From contig CAMMTN010000005.1 of NCBI GenBank assembly GCA_946499885.1, forward strand, positions 1 to 64,000: a stretch of DNA of 64,000 nt, given 5' to 3'. Shown here one piece after another: positions 26,813 through 35,122 of this stretch; position 1 is the stretch's first letter; the number at the start of each line of letters is the position of its first letter. Under the pieces are notes generated by a model. That model saw only the letters and a list, made by a program, of their open reading frames with translations, was not told the origin of the DNA and ran no database searches. Made by a program: the position numbers and the translations under genes. This stretch comes from an uncultured Clostridium sp. Lineage in GTDB: Bacteria > Bacillota > Clostridia > TANB77 > CAG-508.

Positions 26813-28132
26813 ATGAAAAAAATAATTAAAAATAGTATTAAATATGTCGGAATATATAGTGTAACAATTATAATTTTTATTATATTATTATTAATATCAT
26901 CAGCTTTCCCATCAAAAGTAATAGAAAGAAATGTAAAAAAATCATCAGACATATTATTAAAAGAAACCAAATATAAAGAAATTTATGTGCCATATAAATT
27001 TATAAATATTAGTATGGATAATCAGACAGATGCATTAATGCTAAATACAGCATATTCAATAGATAATAGTTCTCCTTTGTATTCAGCATTTGTAGCAAGA
27101 AAAAATTATATACCAGGAAAAACTCAGCAAATATCCGAGGAAAAAGTTGGAGAATTAGATTTTGATAAAAAATACAAAGAACTAAATCAAGTAAAAGAAT
27201 TAAATGACACTATAAATGGAGAGGTTTTAGAATCTTTTGAATATGCTAGATATTGGCATGGATATCTTACAGTAATAAGGCCATTACTAATTTTGTTTGA
27301 TATAAATGTGATTAGAGTCATATTTAGAATTATTTTTACGGTTTTAGTAATTATATTGTTGTATTTAATATATAAAAAAATAGATTTGATAACAGCAATT
27401 ATATTTTTTATAGGATTAACTGCAGTGGAATATTGGTATATAGGAACATCACTTCAAGGTTCATTTATATTTTTTATTATGATGATTTCTACAATAATAA
27501 TTTTACTACAATATGAAAAAATAAAAAGTTTTTCTACTTTTTTCTTTATAATAGGGATGCTAACAAACTTTTTTGATTTCCTCACAGTACCAATATTAAC
27601 ATTAGGAATACCATTAATTATATATTATTTATTGAAGCAAAAACAAGATAAGAATACTAATATTAAAGAATTGTTCATATTTAGTATTGTATGGGGAATA
27701 GCATATTTATCAACATGGGTTGGAAAATGGATACTATTAAATGTTTTGTATAATAAGAATATTTTTGAAGTTGTTATAAATCAAATAATATATAGATCTT
27801 CAAATATATCATATGGAGAGCCGATATCTTATTTTAAAATTTTATATATAAATTATATATGGATAATAGGAACAATTTCAATTGAGTTATTAGTAGTATA
27901 TATTTTAAAAATGATTAAATTTCTTTATAGCAAAAATGAAAAAATAAGTTTTAATACTAACAAAAATTTAATACCTTTTTTCATAATAGCAATTATGCCA
28001 TTTATATGGTATGGAGTAATAAAAAATCATTCATATAATCATTCTTTTTTTACATATAGAAATTTATTATTAACAATAATAGGTGTTTCTATTTTATTTA
28101 AAAAAATGATTAACGAAAGGAGCTTTAAATGA
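26813..28132 (+). CDS. Multi-pass membrane protein of unknown function
   Basis: A 439-residue membrane protein: one N-terminal helix (12-32), an outside loop of about 130 residues ending in YARYWHGYLTVIRPLL, then about nine helices. The large first extracytoplasmic loop and the helix count resemble GT-C-type membrane glycosyltransferases, but I see no DxD/ExD motif that settles it, so no function is assigned. It starts 11 bases after the inactive M16 gene and overlaps the active M16 gene by 4 bases (ATGA), so the three are co-translated. Confidence 0.65.
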   Translation: MKKIIKNSIKYVGIYSVTIIIFIILLLISSAFPSKVIERNVKKSSDILLKETKYKEIYVPYKFINISMDNQTDALMLNTAYSIDNSSPLYSAFVARKNYIPGKTQQISEEKVGELDFDKKYKELNQVKELNDTINGEVLESFEYARYWHGYLTVIRPLLILFDINVIRVIFRIIFTVLVIILLYLIYKKIDLITAIIFFIGLTAVEYWYIGTSLQGSFIFFIMMISTIIILLQYEKIKSFSTFFFIIGMLTNFFDFLTVPILTLGIPLIIYYLLKQKQDKNTNIKELFIFSIVWGIAYLSTWVGKWILLNVLYNKNIFEVVINQIIYRSSNISYGEPISYFKILYINYIWIIGTISIELLVVYILKMIKFLYSKNEKISFNTNKNLIPFFIIAIMPFIWYGVIKNHSYNHSFFTYRNLLLTIIGVSILFKKMINERSFK

Positions 28133-29403
28133 AAATATTAGAGAGTTTGAAAATAAAAGAAAAGGCATATATAGAAAAATTAGACAATGGTATGACAGTT
28201 ATAATAATACCAAAACCTAATTTAGATAAAAAATATATTATATGGGGAACAAACTTTGGCTCAATAGATAATAGATTTATAATGCCAAGGACTAATGAAG
28301 AAGTTTTTATACCAGATGGTGTAGCGCACTTTCTAGAACATAAATTATTTGAACAACCAAATGGAACAAATAGCTTAGATACATTAATGGCATTAGGATT
28401 AGATGCAAATGCGTATACAACAAATGACCATACAGCATATTTATTTGAATGTACAAATAATTTTTATGAAGGTTTAGATGAACTTATGGATTATGTGCAA
28501 CATCCGTATTTTACAGATGAAAATGTAGAAAAGGAAAAGGGAATAATAGGTCAAGAAATAAAAATGTATGATGATGAACCTAGTTGGAGACTATATATGA
28601 ATGCAATGGATTGTATGTATAAGGAAAATCCAATAAAAATAGATATAGCAGGAAGTATAGAATCAATAAGCAAAATAACACCAGATGTATTATATAAATG
28701 CTATAATACTTTCTACAATCCATCAAATATGATAATGGCAGTTTGTGGAGATTTTAAGCCAGAAGAACTATTAAAAGAAATAAAGAAAAGATTAGTACAA
28801 AAAGAAGAACAAGGAGAAATAAAGAGGATATATCCAGCAAAAGAAAAAGAGATAAACAAACCATATAAAGAAATTGCAATGGAAGTAAGTACACCAATAT
28901 TTGCAATTGGATACAAAGATGTAGAAGGAATGACAGAGGATATTGTAAAAAAACATATAGCAATAGAAATTTTATTAAATATGATTATAGGAAAAAGTTC
29001 TGAAACATATAAAAAACTATATGAAAGTGGAGATTTATTATCAAAACCAGACACAGATTATGAATTTAGCAAAGAATATGCACATATTTTAATTTCAGGT
29101 AAATCAAATAATCCAACAAAAATAAGGGAAAGCATAGAAAAAGCAGTAGAAGAATATATAAAAAATGGGTTAAATAAAGAACAGTTTGATAGATCAAGAA
29201 AGAAAATTTATGGAGACTATGTAGTAGAGTATAATAATGTGGGAGATATTGCTAGAATGTTTTTAGCAGATAGAATGAAAGGAATAAATAGCTTTGATTA
29301 TATAGAAAAATTTAATGAGGTAACAAAAGAGTTTGCAGAGGAAGTTTTAAAAAATGTCTTTAAAAAGAAAAATATGATAATGTCTGTAGTAAAAAGTAAC
29401 TAA
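28129..29403 (+). CDS. M16-family zinc peptidase (YfmH-like), active partner
   Basis: A 424-residue M16 peptidase with the inverted zinc motif HFLEH (about residue 67) and the distal glutamate in EKEKGIIGQEIKMYDDEP. It has the usual N- and C-terminal M16 domains and no signal peptide, so it acts in the cytoplasm. It probably works with the inactive subunit encoded at 25533 as a heterodimer that degrades or matures small peptides. Its start overlaps the membrane-protein stop (ATGA), with AAAGGAG upstream. Confidence 0.9.
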   Translation: MKILESLKIKEKAYIEKLDNGMTVIIIPKPNLDKKYIIWGTNFGSIDNRFIMPRTNEEVFIPDGVAHFLEHKLFEQPNGTNSLDTLMALGLDANAYTTNDHTAYLFECTNNFYEGLDELMDYVQHPYFTDENVEKEKGIIGQEIKMYDDEPSWRLYMNAMDCMYKENPIKIDIAGSIESISKITPDVLYKCYNTFYNPSNMIMAVCGDFKPEELLKEIKKRLVQKEEQGEIKRIYPAKEKEINKPYKEIAMEVSTPIFAIGYKDVEGMTEDIVKKHIAIEILLNMIIGKSSETYKKLYESGDLLSKPDTDYEFSKEYAHILISGKSNNPTKIRESIEKAVEEYIKNGLNKEQFDRSRKKIYGDYVVEYNNVGDIARMFLADRMKGINSFDYIEKFNEVTKEFAEEVLKNVFKKKNMIMSVVKSN

Positions 29404-29554
29404 CAGAAAATTAATGTAGAAAAATGTCGAGAAATGACATACGAAAAATGGCAAAAACCGCTCTAAATCAACAAAAATATATTGACTAACATGTAAAAAT
29501 ATGGTATTTTTAAAATATACAAAAGAAAAATATCAAAAAAGGAGAGTGGTTTTT

Positions 29555-29758
29555 ATGTTAAATGATGAAATTTGTAAATTAAGAGAAAAACTTAATAATA
29601 GTATAATCAACGGAGATGACTATGAAATAACATATAAAATAAGTGTAGAACTAGATGAATTAATAGCAGAATATTATAGGATAGAATTAGATTTATCAAA
29701 AAAAGGTAAAACTATAAAGAATCAAAAAATAAAGAGAAAAAATGTAGCAAAAGTTTAA
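29555..29758 (+). CDS. Spo0E-like aspartyl-phosphate phosphatase
   Basis: A 67-residue helical-hairpin protein. The Spo0E family pattern is clear: LREKLNNSII in helix 1, and SVELDELIAEYY in helix 2, matching the S-x-x-L-D-x-L-I-x-x-Y signature whose Asp is catalytic. Such proteins dephosphorylate Spo0A-P and delay sporulation. The frame is open from 29501, but AAGGAGAG before ATG 29555 sets the start. It is monocistronic with a terminator after it, and it implies a Spo0A pathway elsewhere in the genome. Confidence 0.82.
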   Translation: MLNDEICKLREKLNNSIINGDDYEITYKISVELDELIAEYYRIELDLSKKGKTIKNQKIKRKNVAKV

Positions 29759-29768
29759 AAACCATATG

Positions 29769-29817
29769 AATAAAGACTAGAATTTAGTTATAAGGACTAA
29801 ATTTTAGTCTTTATTTG
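29769..29817 (+). terminator. Terminator after the Spo0E-like gene
   Basis: AATAAAGACTAGAATTTAGT pairs with ACTAAATTTTAGTCTTTATT, then T-rich. A second inverted repeat (TTGTTACAAAAAT...TTTTTTGTAACAA, about 29815-29858) follows, just upstream of the type IV secretion-like locus. Confidence 0.85.
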
Positions 29818-29941
29818 TTACAAAAATGTTACAAAAATATTATTTTTTTGTAACAAATGAGCAAAATAAACAAAAATATGCTATGATATATTGCAAAATA
29901 AAGAAAAATCATTTATAATTAAATAAGTAGGAGGTTCAATA

Positions 29942-30352
29942 ATGAAGAAAAACAAGATAAATTTATTAAAAACACTTATTATTTTTATAGTAGTTTCTAT
30001 ATTATTTTTAATCCCTACGAATGTTAAAGCACAAGATGTAACATTAGAAGTTAAAGTGGCAACAGGTGTAATAAATCCAGGAAATTTTGAACCACCAGCT
30101 TTGACAGATAATGAAACACAAGTTATAATTGATAAAGGCGCAACAATAGTAAGTATTATTAGAGTGATAGGAATAATAGTTACAGTAATATCACTAATGT
30201 TAATAGGTATAAGATACATGACTGGCAGTGTGGAAGAAAAGGCAGACTATAAAAAAAGTATGCTTCCTTATTTAATAGGTGTATTTATATTTTTTGCTTT
30301 ATCTCAGTTACTAGGCGTTATTATAGAAATTGCGAATGGAATTAACACTTAG
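29942..30352 (+). CDS. VirB2/TrbC-like pilin subunit 1
   Basis: A 136-residue secreted/membrane protein: signal peptide 1-31, a short polar segment, then two hydrophobic helices (IVSIIRVIGIIVTVISLMLI and LPYLIGVFIFFALSQLLGVI) separated by the loop RYMTGSVEEKADYKKSM. Two helices around a short positively charged loop are the build of VirB2/TrbC pilins, which polymerise into the secretion channel or pilus. Two paralogues follow directly, sharing the GS-x-x-x-KA-x-x-K-x-T/S-x-x-PY-x-x-G pattern. First gene of the secretion-like locus. Confidence 0.8.
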   Translation: MKKNKINLLKTLIIFIVVSILFLIPTNVKAQDVTLEVKVATGVINPGNFEPPALTDNETQVIIDKGATIVSIIRVIGIIVTVISLMLIGIRYMTGSVEEKADYKKSMLPYLIGVFIFFALSQLLGVIIEIANGINT

Positions 30353-30374
30353 TGTATTTATAGAAAGGGAAAAT

Positions 30375-30842
30375 ATGAAAAAAATATCATATAATATATT
30401 TTTAATAGTAATTGCTTCAATAATTATATTATTTAGCATAAAAACAAATGTTTATGCTATATCATTTAATGACATATGGGAACAACTTTCAAATTACATA
30501 GAAGATACGAATTCTTTGCAAACAGATGAAAAAACTGAAGCGGGAGATATATTTACAGGAGCTGATGAATTTATACAAGCAGGGGTGAATGATAACCATA
30601 CGACAATTGATGACAGCGCTTTAGAAGAAATGTCTGACTTAATATATAATTTATTATTAATAATAGCTATAGTTGTAGCTGTTATAGTAGGATTGGTTAT
30701 AGGCATACAATTTATAACAGGAAGTGTGGCACAAAAGGCAAAAATCAAAGAAACATTAATTCCATATATTGCAGGATGTATAGTAATATTTGGAGCTTTT
30801 GGAATATGGAAATTGGTTGTAGAAATATTAAGCCAAGCATAG
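30375..30842 (+). CDS. VirB2/TrbC-like pilin subunit 2
   Basis: A 155-residue paralogue of the flanking pilins: signal peptide 1-28, a longer polar stretch (about 60 residues) than in the other two, then two helices around the loop FITGSVAQKAKIKETLIPYI. The frame is open from 30330, but AGAAAGGGA precedes ATG 30375. It starts 22 bases after pilin 1. The longer polar segment may be exposed or removed on maturation. Confidence 0.8.
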   Translation: MKKISYNIFLIVIASIIILFSIKTNVYAISFNDIWEQLSNYIEDTNSLQTDEKTEAGDIFTGADEFIQAGVNDNHTTIDDSALEEMSDLIYNLLLIIAIVVAVIVGLVIGIQFITGSVAQKAKIKETLIPYIAGCIVIFGAFGIWKLVVEILSQA

Positions 30843-30918
30843 TACAAAGTAGATTTTAAAATTATCTCTTTAAAGGGGATATTATTATATATTATAATAG
30901 ATAGAAGGAGGAAAATAA

Positions 30919-31308
30919 ATGAAGAAAGTATCTAAAATATTATCAATAATATTATTAGTAGCAATTGTTATGACAATAGGAATGGGAACTGTAGTAAATG
31001 CAGATACTACAAAACAAAATTCAGAAACTATAGTAAATAACTTATTTGAACAAAGTGCAGGAGGAACTGGCGAAATTCAAACAGTTGGTGGTAGAATAGT
31101 AAATGTTGTAACAACAATAGGAATAATAGTTGCAGTAATAGTATTATTAATATTAGGCATCAAATATATGATGGGTAGTGCTTCTGAAAAAGCAGAATAC
31201 AAGAAAACAATGATACCATACCTAGTTGGTGCTATATTAATATTTGGAGCATCAGCTATAGCAAAAGCAGTAATATTAATGGCAGAAGGCATAACAACAG
31301 GAACATAA
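30919..31308 (+). CDS. VirB2/TrbC-like pilin subunit 3 (probable major pilin)
   Basis: A 129-residue pilin: signal peptide 1-29 ending VNA, a 30-residue polar part, two helices and the loop YMMGSASEKAEYKKTMIPYL. It is the shortest and best-conserved looking of the three. It has a strong ribosome binding site (AGAAGGAGGA), a likely -10 (TATAAT, about 30892) in its own 76-base leader, and a terminator directly after it, so it can be expressed at a higher level than its neighbours, as expected of a major pilin. Confidence 0.82.
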   Translation: MKKVSKILSIILLVAIVMTIGMGTVVNADTTKQNSETIVNNLFEQSAGGTGEIQTVGGRIVNVVTTIGIIVAVIVLLILGIKYMMGSASEKAEYKKTMIPYLVGAILIFGASAIAKAVILMAEGITTGT

Positions 31309-31345
31309 TATTACAGAAATATTACAGAAATATTACAATTATATT

Positions 31346-31373
31346 AAAAGTGCATTTTATATGCACTTTTTTT
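31346..31373 (+). terminator. Terminator after pilin 3
   Basis: AAAAGTGCA and TGCACTTTT form a stem around a 7-base loop, followed by a T-run. Confidence 0.85.
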
Positions 31374-31448
31374 CTGTTTTTGTATCTTTTTATCAAATTA
31401 TCTGCTATAATATATAGTGTAGAGAGTTATAACTAAGGAGAAAACGAT

Positions 31449-31571
31449 GTTGAAAAATAATTATAATTTTGGCTGCGTCAAATTTTATTTAAAACGCGGT
31501 TACATACAACAGTATGCGCCCTTACCTTTTAAATAAAAATTTTCCTTGCCAAAATTCAATTCTTTTCCAAC
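31449..31571. repeat. Imperfect long palindrome upstream of PrgI gene
   Basis: GTTGAAAA...AATTTTGGC...AAATTTTATTTAAAA is mirrored by TTTTAAATAAAAATTT...GCCAAAATT...TTTTCCAAC, around GCGGTTACATACAACAGTAT. A 29-codon frame (31447-31536) with a good ribosome binding site (TAAGGAGAAAACG) runs through the left arm, but its sequence is dictated by the palindrome. It lies in the leader of the second part of the secretion-like locus. Confidence 0.65.
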
Positions 31572-31604
31572 AGAATCTGCCTTATGAAAGGAACGTGGTT
31601 TACA

Positions 31605-31952
31605 ATGGGGACATATAACTTGCCAAGAAACGTAAAAGGAGAAGGGAGAATTTTATTCATCTTCACTGGAAAGAGTATGATATATACTGTAGTAGCAGGA
31701 GGCATAGGATTACTTTTCTATTTTATACTTTCACTATTTGGTTTAAATATGGTAGGGCTAATAATAATAGTAGCTTTTGCACTAATAGGCTTTATAATAG
31801 GAACATTGAAAGTACCAAATTTAGAAAAATTTAATTTTACTAGAAAAACAGGTGGAGAGAATTTAGATGACATTATAAGAAGAGCGATAAAATTTAAAAC
31901 AAAAGGGAAGAAGATATATATATACAAGGAGGAAGAAAAAAATGGTAAATAA
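31605..31952 (+). CDS. PrgI family protein (VirB3-like)
   Basis: A 115-residue protein with the PrgI layout: TYNLPRNVKGEGRILFIFTG near the start, two adjacent membrane helices (about 27-70), then a cytoplasmic tail of Lys-rich sequence. PrgI/VirB3 proteins sit in the inner part of type IV secretion channels next to VirB4. ATG 31605 is preferred because it starts the conserved part; AAAGGA lies 12 bases upstream. It overlaps the next gene by 11 bases. Confidence 0.82.
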   Translation: MGTYNLPRNVKGEGRILFIFTGKSMIYTVVAGGIGLLFYFILSLFGLNMVGLIIIVAFALIGFIIGTLKVPNLEKFNFTRKTGGENLDDIIRRAIKFKTKGKKIYIYKEEEKNGK

Positions 31953-33183
31953 TATAGAAATTTTAACAATGATTTTAATGATTATCATATTGGTAATAGT
32001 TGTATTATTAGCAATACTTGCAATAGTATATTTTACTTCAAAAAACAAGAAAGATAAGAAAAAAGAAACAATAGAAAATGAAAGTGTAGAAACAAAAAAT
32101 CAAAAATCAAAAACTTTTGCTGTAGAATCTGTAATGGATTTTATGGAATTTGATAAAGTTGAAGATAATATGATAATGCAAAAAAATGGCAGTAAATATA
32201 TTATGGTTATTGAATGTCAAGGTATAAATTATGATTTAATGTCTGCAATTGAAAAAAATTCAGTAGAAGAAGGTTTTATTCAATTCTTAAATACCATAAG
32301 GCATCCAATACAAATTTATGTACAAACAAGAACGATAAACCTTGAATCAAGCTTGCAAACATATAAAGATAGAGTAAATGAAATAGAAGAAAGTTTACAA
32401 CGTCAAGAAATGAGATATAAAGAAATGGCAAGCTCTGGTAACTACTCAAGAGAACAATTAAATCAAGCATATTATGAATTAACTAAACAAAGAAATCTAA
32501 CTGAATATGGAAAAGATATTATTTATTCTACAGAAAGAATGAGTTTAAATAAAAATGTATTAAACCAAAAATACTATATAGTTGTTCCATATTATTCAGA
32601 AGAATTAGGACAAAACGATTTTGATAAAGAAGAAATAAAAAATTTAGCTTTTTCTGAATTATATACTAGATGTCAATCAATAATACGTACACTTGCAGCA
32701 TGTGAAGTAAATGGCAAGATTTTAACTTCTAATGAGCTTGTTGATTTACTATATGTAGCATATAACAGAGATGAACAAGAAACTTATGGCGTAGATAAAG
32801 CATTAAGAGCAGGATATGATGAACTTTACTCAACAGCACCAGATGTATTAGATAAAAAAATGAGAACTTTAGATGCAAAAATAGAGGAAGAAGCATTTAA
32901 TAAAGCAAATGAAAAAGTTATTGAAGCACAATCTGCAAAAGAAAGAGCTTTAAGAAGAAAAGAAAACAATATAGATAATTTAATTGCACAGATGGCAGAA
33001 TTAATAGTTGAACAAAATAGAGCAATGGTAGGAAATGATGTGGCGAATGATGCAATTTCAAGAATAAGAACTGAAAAAAATAATAAAAAAGAAAAAGAAG
33101 AAAAAAATGAAGAAGGAGGTACAGAAGATAATGTCAAAGAAACAAAAAAGAGAAGAAGAACTACAAAGACAAAAACAGCTTAA
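31942..33183 (+). CDS. Type IV secretion protein resembling the N-terminal part of TraC/VirB4
   Basis: A 413-residue protein: membrane helix at 9-31, Lys-rich linker, a domain (about 60-150: FMEFDKVEDNMIMQKNGSKY, then IQFLNTIRHPIQIYVQTR) resembling the amino-terminal domain of TraC/VirB4 ATPases, a long coiled-coil region and a Lys/Glu/Arg-rich tail. It has no Walker motifs. It overlaps the VirB4 ATPase gene by 53 bases and probably acts as its membrane-bound partner, i.e. VirB4 split over two genes. The similarity is by pattern; the role is inferred from position. Confidence 0.6.
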   Translation: MVNNIEILTMILMIIILVIVVLLAILAIVYFTSKNKKDKKKETIENESVETKNQKSKTFAVESVMDFMEFDKVEDNMIMQKNGSKYIMVIECQGINYDLMSAIEKNSVEEGFIQFLNTIRHPIQIYVQTRTINLESSLQTYKDRVNEIEESLQRQEMRYKEMASSGNYSREQLNQAYYELTKQRNLTEYGKDIIYSTERMSLNKNVLNQKYYIVVPYYSEELGQNDFDKEEIKNLAFSELYTRCQSIIRTLAACEVNGKILTSNELVDLLYVAYNRDEQETYGVDKALRAGYDELYSTAPDVLDKKMRTLDAKIEEEAFNKANEKVIEAQSAKERALRRKENNIDNLIAQMAELIVEQNRAMVGNDVANDAISRIRTEKNNKKEKEEKNEEGGTEDNVKETKKRRRTTKTKTA

Positions 33184-35113
33184 TGACTATACAAAACCAG
33201 ATGAGTTTGAAATATTAAAGAAAAAAACTATAAAAGAATTAATAGCACCTTCGGGAATAGATGCTAGCAATATAGACCATCTAGAGATAATTTCAAATGT
33301 TACAAGATTTGCAAGAAGCTTTTTCGTATCAGCTTTGCCAAGAATGTGTACTTTTCCAGAACTTTTTAGAGATATGTATTTGTTTGGAGATATAAATACA
33401 TCAATTTATATTAACCCAATACCAGAATCAAGATCTCAAAATGAATTAAATAGAGTAATAAATGAAATAGAAACAGAAAGAATTGTAGCCGCAGATAGAG
33501 GAAACATAAATAGAGAAAGTGATTTAAGTCAAAAAAGACTTGAAGCAGAAGAATTAAGGGATGAAATAGCAGCAGGATATAATAAACTTTATGAGGCATC
33601 AATTGTGTCTACTCTATTTGCATATAGTTTAGAAGACTTAGATAGATTTACAAAACTATTAGCAACAGAAATGTCTAAATCATTAGTTGGTGTGAAAAGT
33701 GCATGGGCTATGCAAGAAGAAGCTTTTAAATCTAATTTGCCATTAATGGATGATAAAATTAGAAAAACTCATACATTTGATAGAAGATCTATGGGAACAG
33801 TATTTCCATTTACTACATCAGAAGTTGGACATCCTTCAGGGATACCATTAGGTGTAAATAAACAAACTGGAGTACCAATACTTTTTGATAACTTCCATAA
33901 TTCACTTACAAATTATAACATGGTTATATTCGCTAAATCTGGTGCTGGTAAGTCAGTTACAATGAAAACTTTAATTTCAAGATCAGCAGTTTTAATGGGA
34001 GTACAAAGTCTAGCTCTTGATGCAGAAGGTGAGTATAGCATAGTTGCAGAAAGTTTAGGAGGAATAAATGTAGTAATAAGTCCTACTTCTAAAACTGTAA
34101 TAAACATATTTGATATTGAAACAGAAATTGTAAAAGATGAAATAACAGGAAAAGATAGATTAGTTTTAAATGTAGAAAATAAAGTAGAAGATGTTACACA
34201 AGCTTTACTTACTATGGCAAAAGGTAGTACAAGAAGTGAAGAAGTAAATGAACTTACAAAACAAATTATAGCTGAATCAGTTGCAGAAGAATATGCTGCA
34301 CATGGAATAAATAATGATCCAAATAGTTTATTTGAAGCTTCTAGAGGTGAGTTTAATGGCAACATGTTAGGAAGAAAGAAAAAAGAAATGCCAACTATTG
34401 GATCATGGTATAGAAGGATACAAAAGAAAGCAGAAGATAATACAAATGTAGACTATAATTTTCATTATAGCTATTTACTTAAAGTTATGAAGCAATACAT
34501 AAGAGAGTATGATGGACAAATGGCATATTTTGATGGACAATCTACATTTGATTTATTAGAAGGAACATTGTTTATAAACTTAGATATATCACAATTAGAA
34601 GAAAAATTTGCAAGACCACTTGCACAACAAATTCTACTAGAATGGATTTGGGAAAAGTATGTTAAAAAGAATAGTGAAGATAGAACAAAAGCTGCTAAAA
34701 AGAGAGTTCTAGTTGACGAAGCATGGATGTTACTTCCATTCCCAGAGGCCGTTGAGTTTTTAAATACAATGGCAAGACGTGCTAGAAAAAGAAATGTATC
34801 ACTCGCAATTATTTCACAAAGATTTCAAGACTTTTATGAAAAACCAGAAGCACAAGCAGTTCTTACATCATCAGATACAAAACTATTCTTAGCACAGGAT
34901 AAATCAGAAATACAATATCTAAAAGAAGTATTTAAATTAAGTGAAGGAGAAGCTAGTTTCCTAGTAACTTGTTTAAAAGGAGAAGGTTTACTAAAGGTAG
35001 GACCAGATAGTGCAATAATACAGATACAACCTACCGCTAAAGAATTCGAATTTGTTGAAACAAACCTAAATAAACTAATGCAAAGAAGAAGAAAGACAGA
35101 TAATAGATATTAG
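33131..35113 (+). CDS. VirB4-like type IV secretion ATPase
   Basis: A 660-residue cytoplasmic ATPase. Walker A is AKSGAGKSVTMKT (about residue 270), Walker B RVLVDEAWMLL with RARKRNVSLAIISQRFQDF after it, all typical of VirB4/TraC/ConE. VirB4 energises pilus assembly and substrate transfer. ATG 33131 is chosen because AAGAAGGAGGT lies just upstream, inside the preceding gene. It is followed 9 bases later by the VirB6-like gene. This is the strongest anchor for calling the locus a type IV system. Confidence 0.93.
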   Translation: MSKKQKREEELQRQKQLNDYTKPDEFEILKKKTIKELIAPSGIDASNIDHLEIISNVTRFARSFFVSALPRMCTFPELFRDMYLFGDINTSIYINPIPESRSQNELNRVINEIETERIVAADRGNINRESDLSQKRLEAEELRDEIAAGYNKLYEASIVSTLFAYSLEDLDRFTKLLATEMSKSLVGVKSAWAMQEEAFKSNLPLMDDKIRKTHTFDRRSMGTVFPFTTSEVGHPSGIPLGVNKQTGVPILFDNFHNSLTNYNMVIFAKSGAGKSVTMKTLISRSAVLMGVQSLALDAEGEYSIVAESLGGINVVISPTSKTVINIFDIETEIVKDEITGKDRLVLNVENKVEDVTQALLTMAKGSTRSEEVNELTKQIIAESVAEEYAAHGINNDPNSLFEASRGEFNGNMLGRKKKEMPTIGSWYRRIQKKAEDNTNVDYNFHYSYLLKVMKQYIREYDGQMAYFDGQSTFDLLEGTLFINLDISQLEEKFARPLAQQILLEWIWEKYVKKNSEDRTKAAKKRVLVDEAWMLLPFPEAVEFLNTMARRARKRNVSLAIISQRFQDFYEKPEAQAVLTSSDTKLFLAQDKSEIQYLKEVFKLSEGEASFLVTCLKGEGLLKVGPDSAIIQIQPTAKEFEFVETNLNKLMQRRRKTDNRY

Positions 35114-35122
35114 GGGGAAAAA

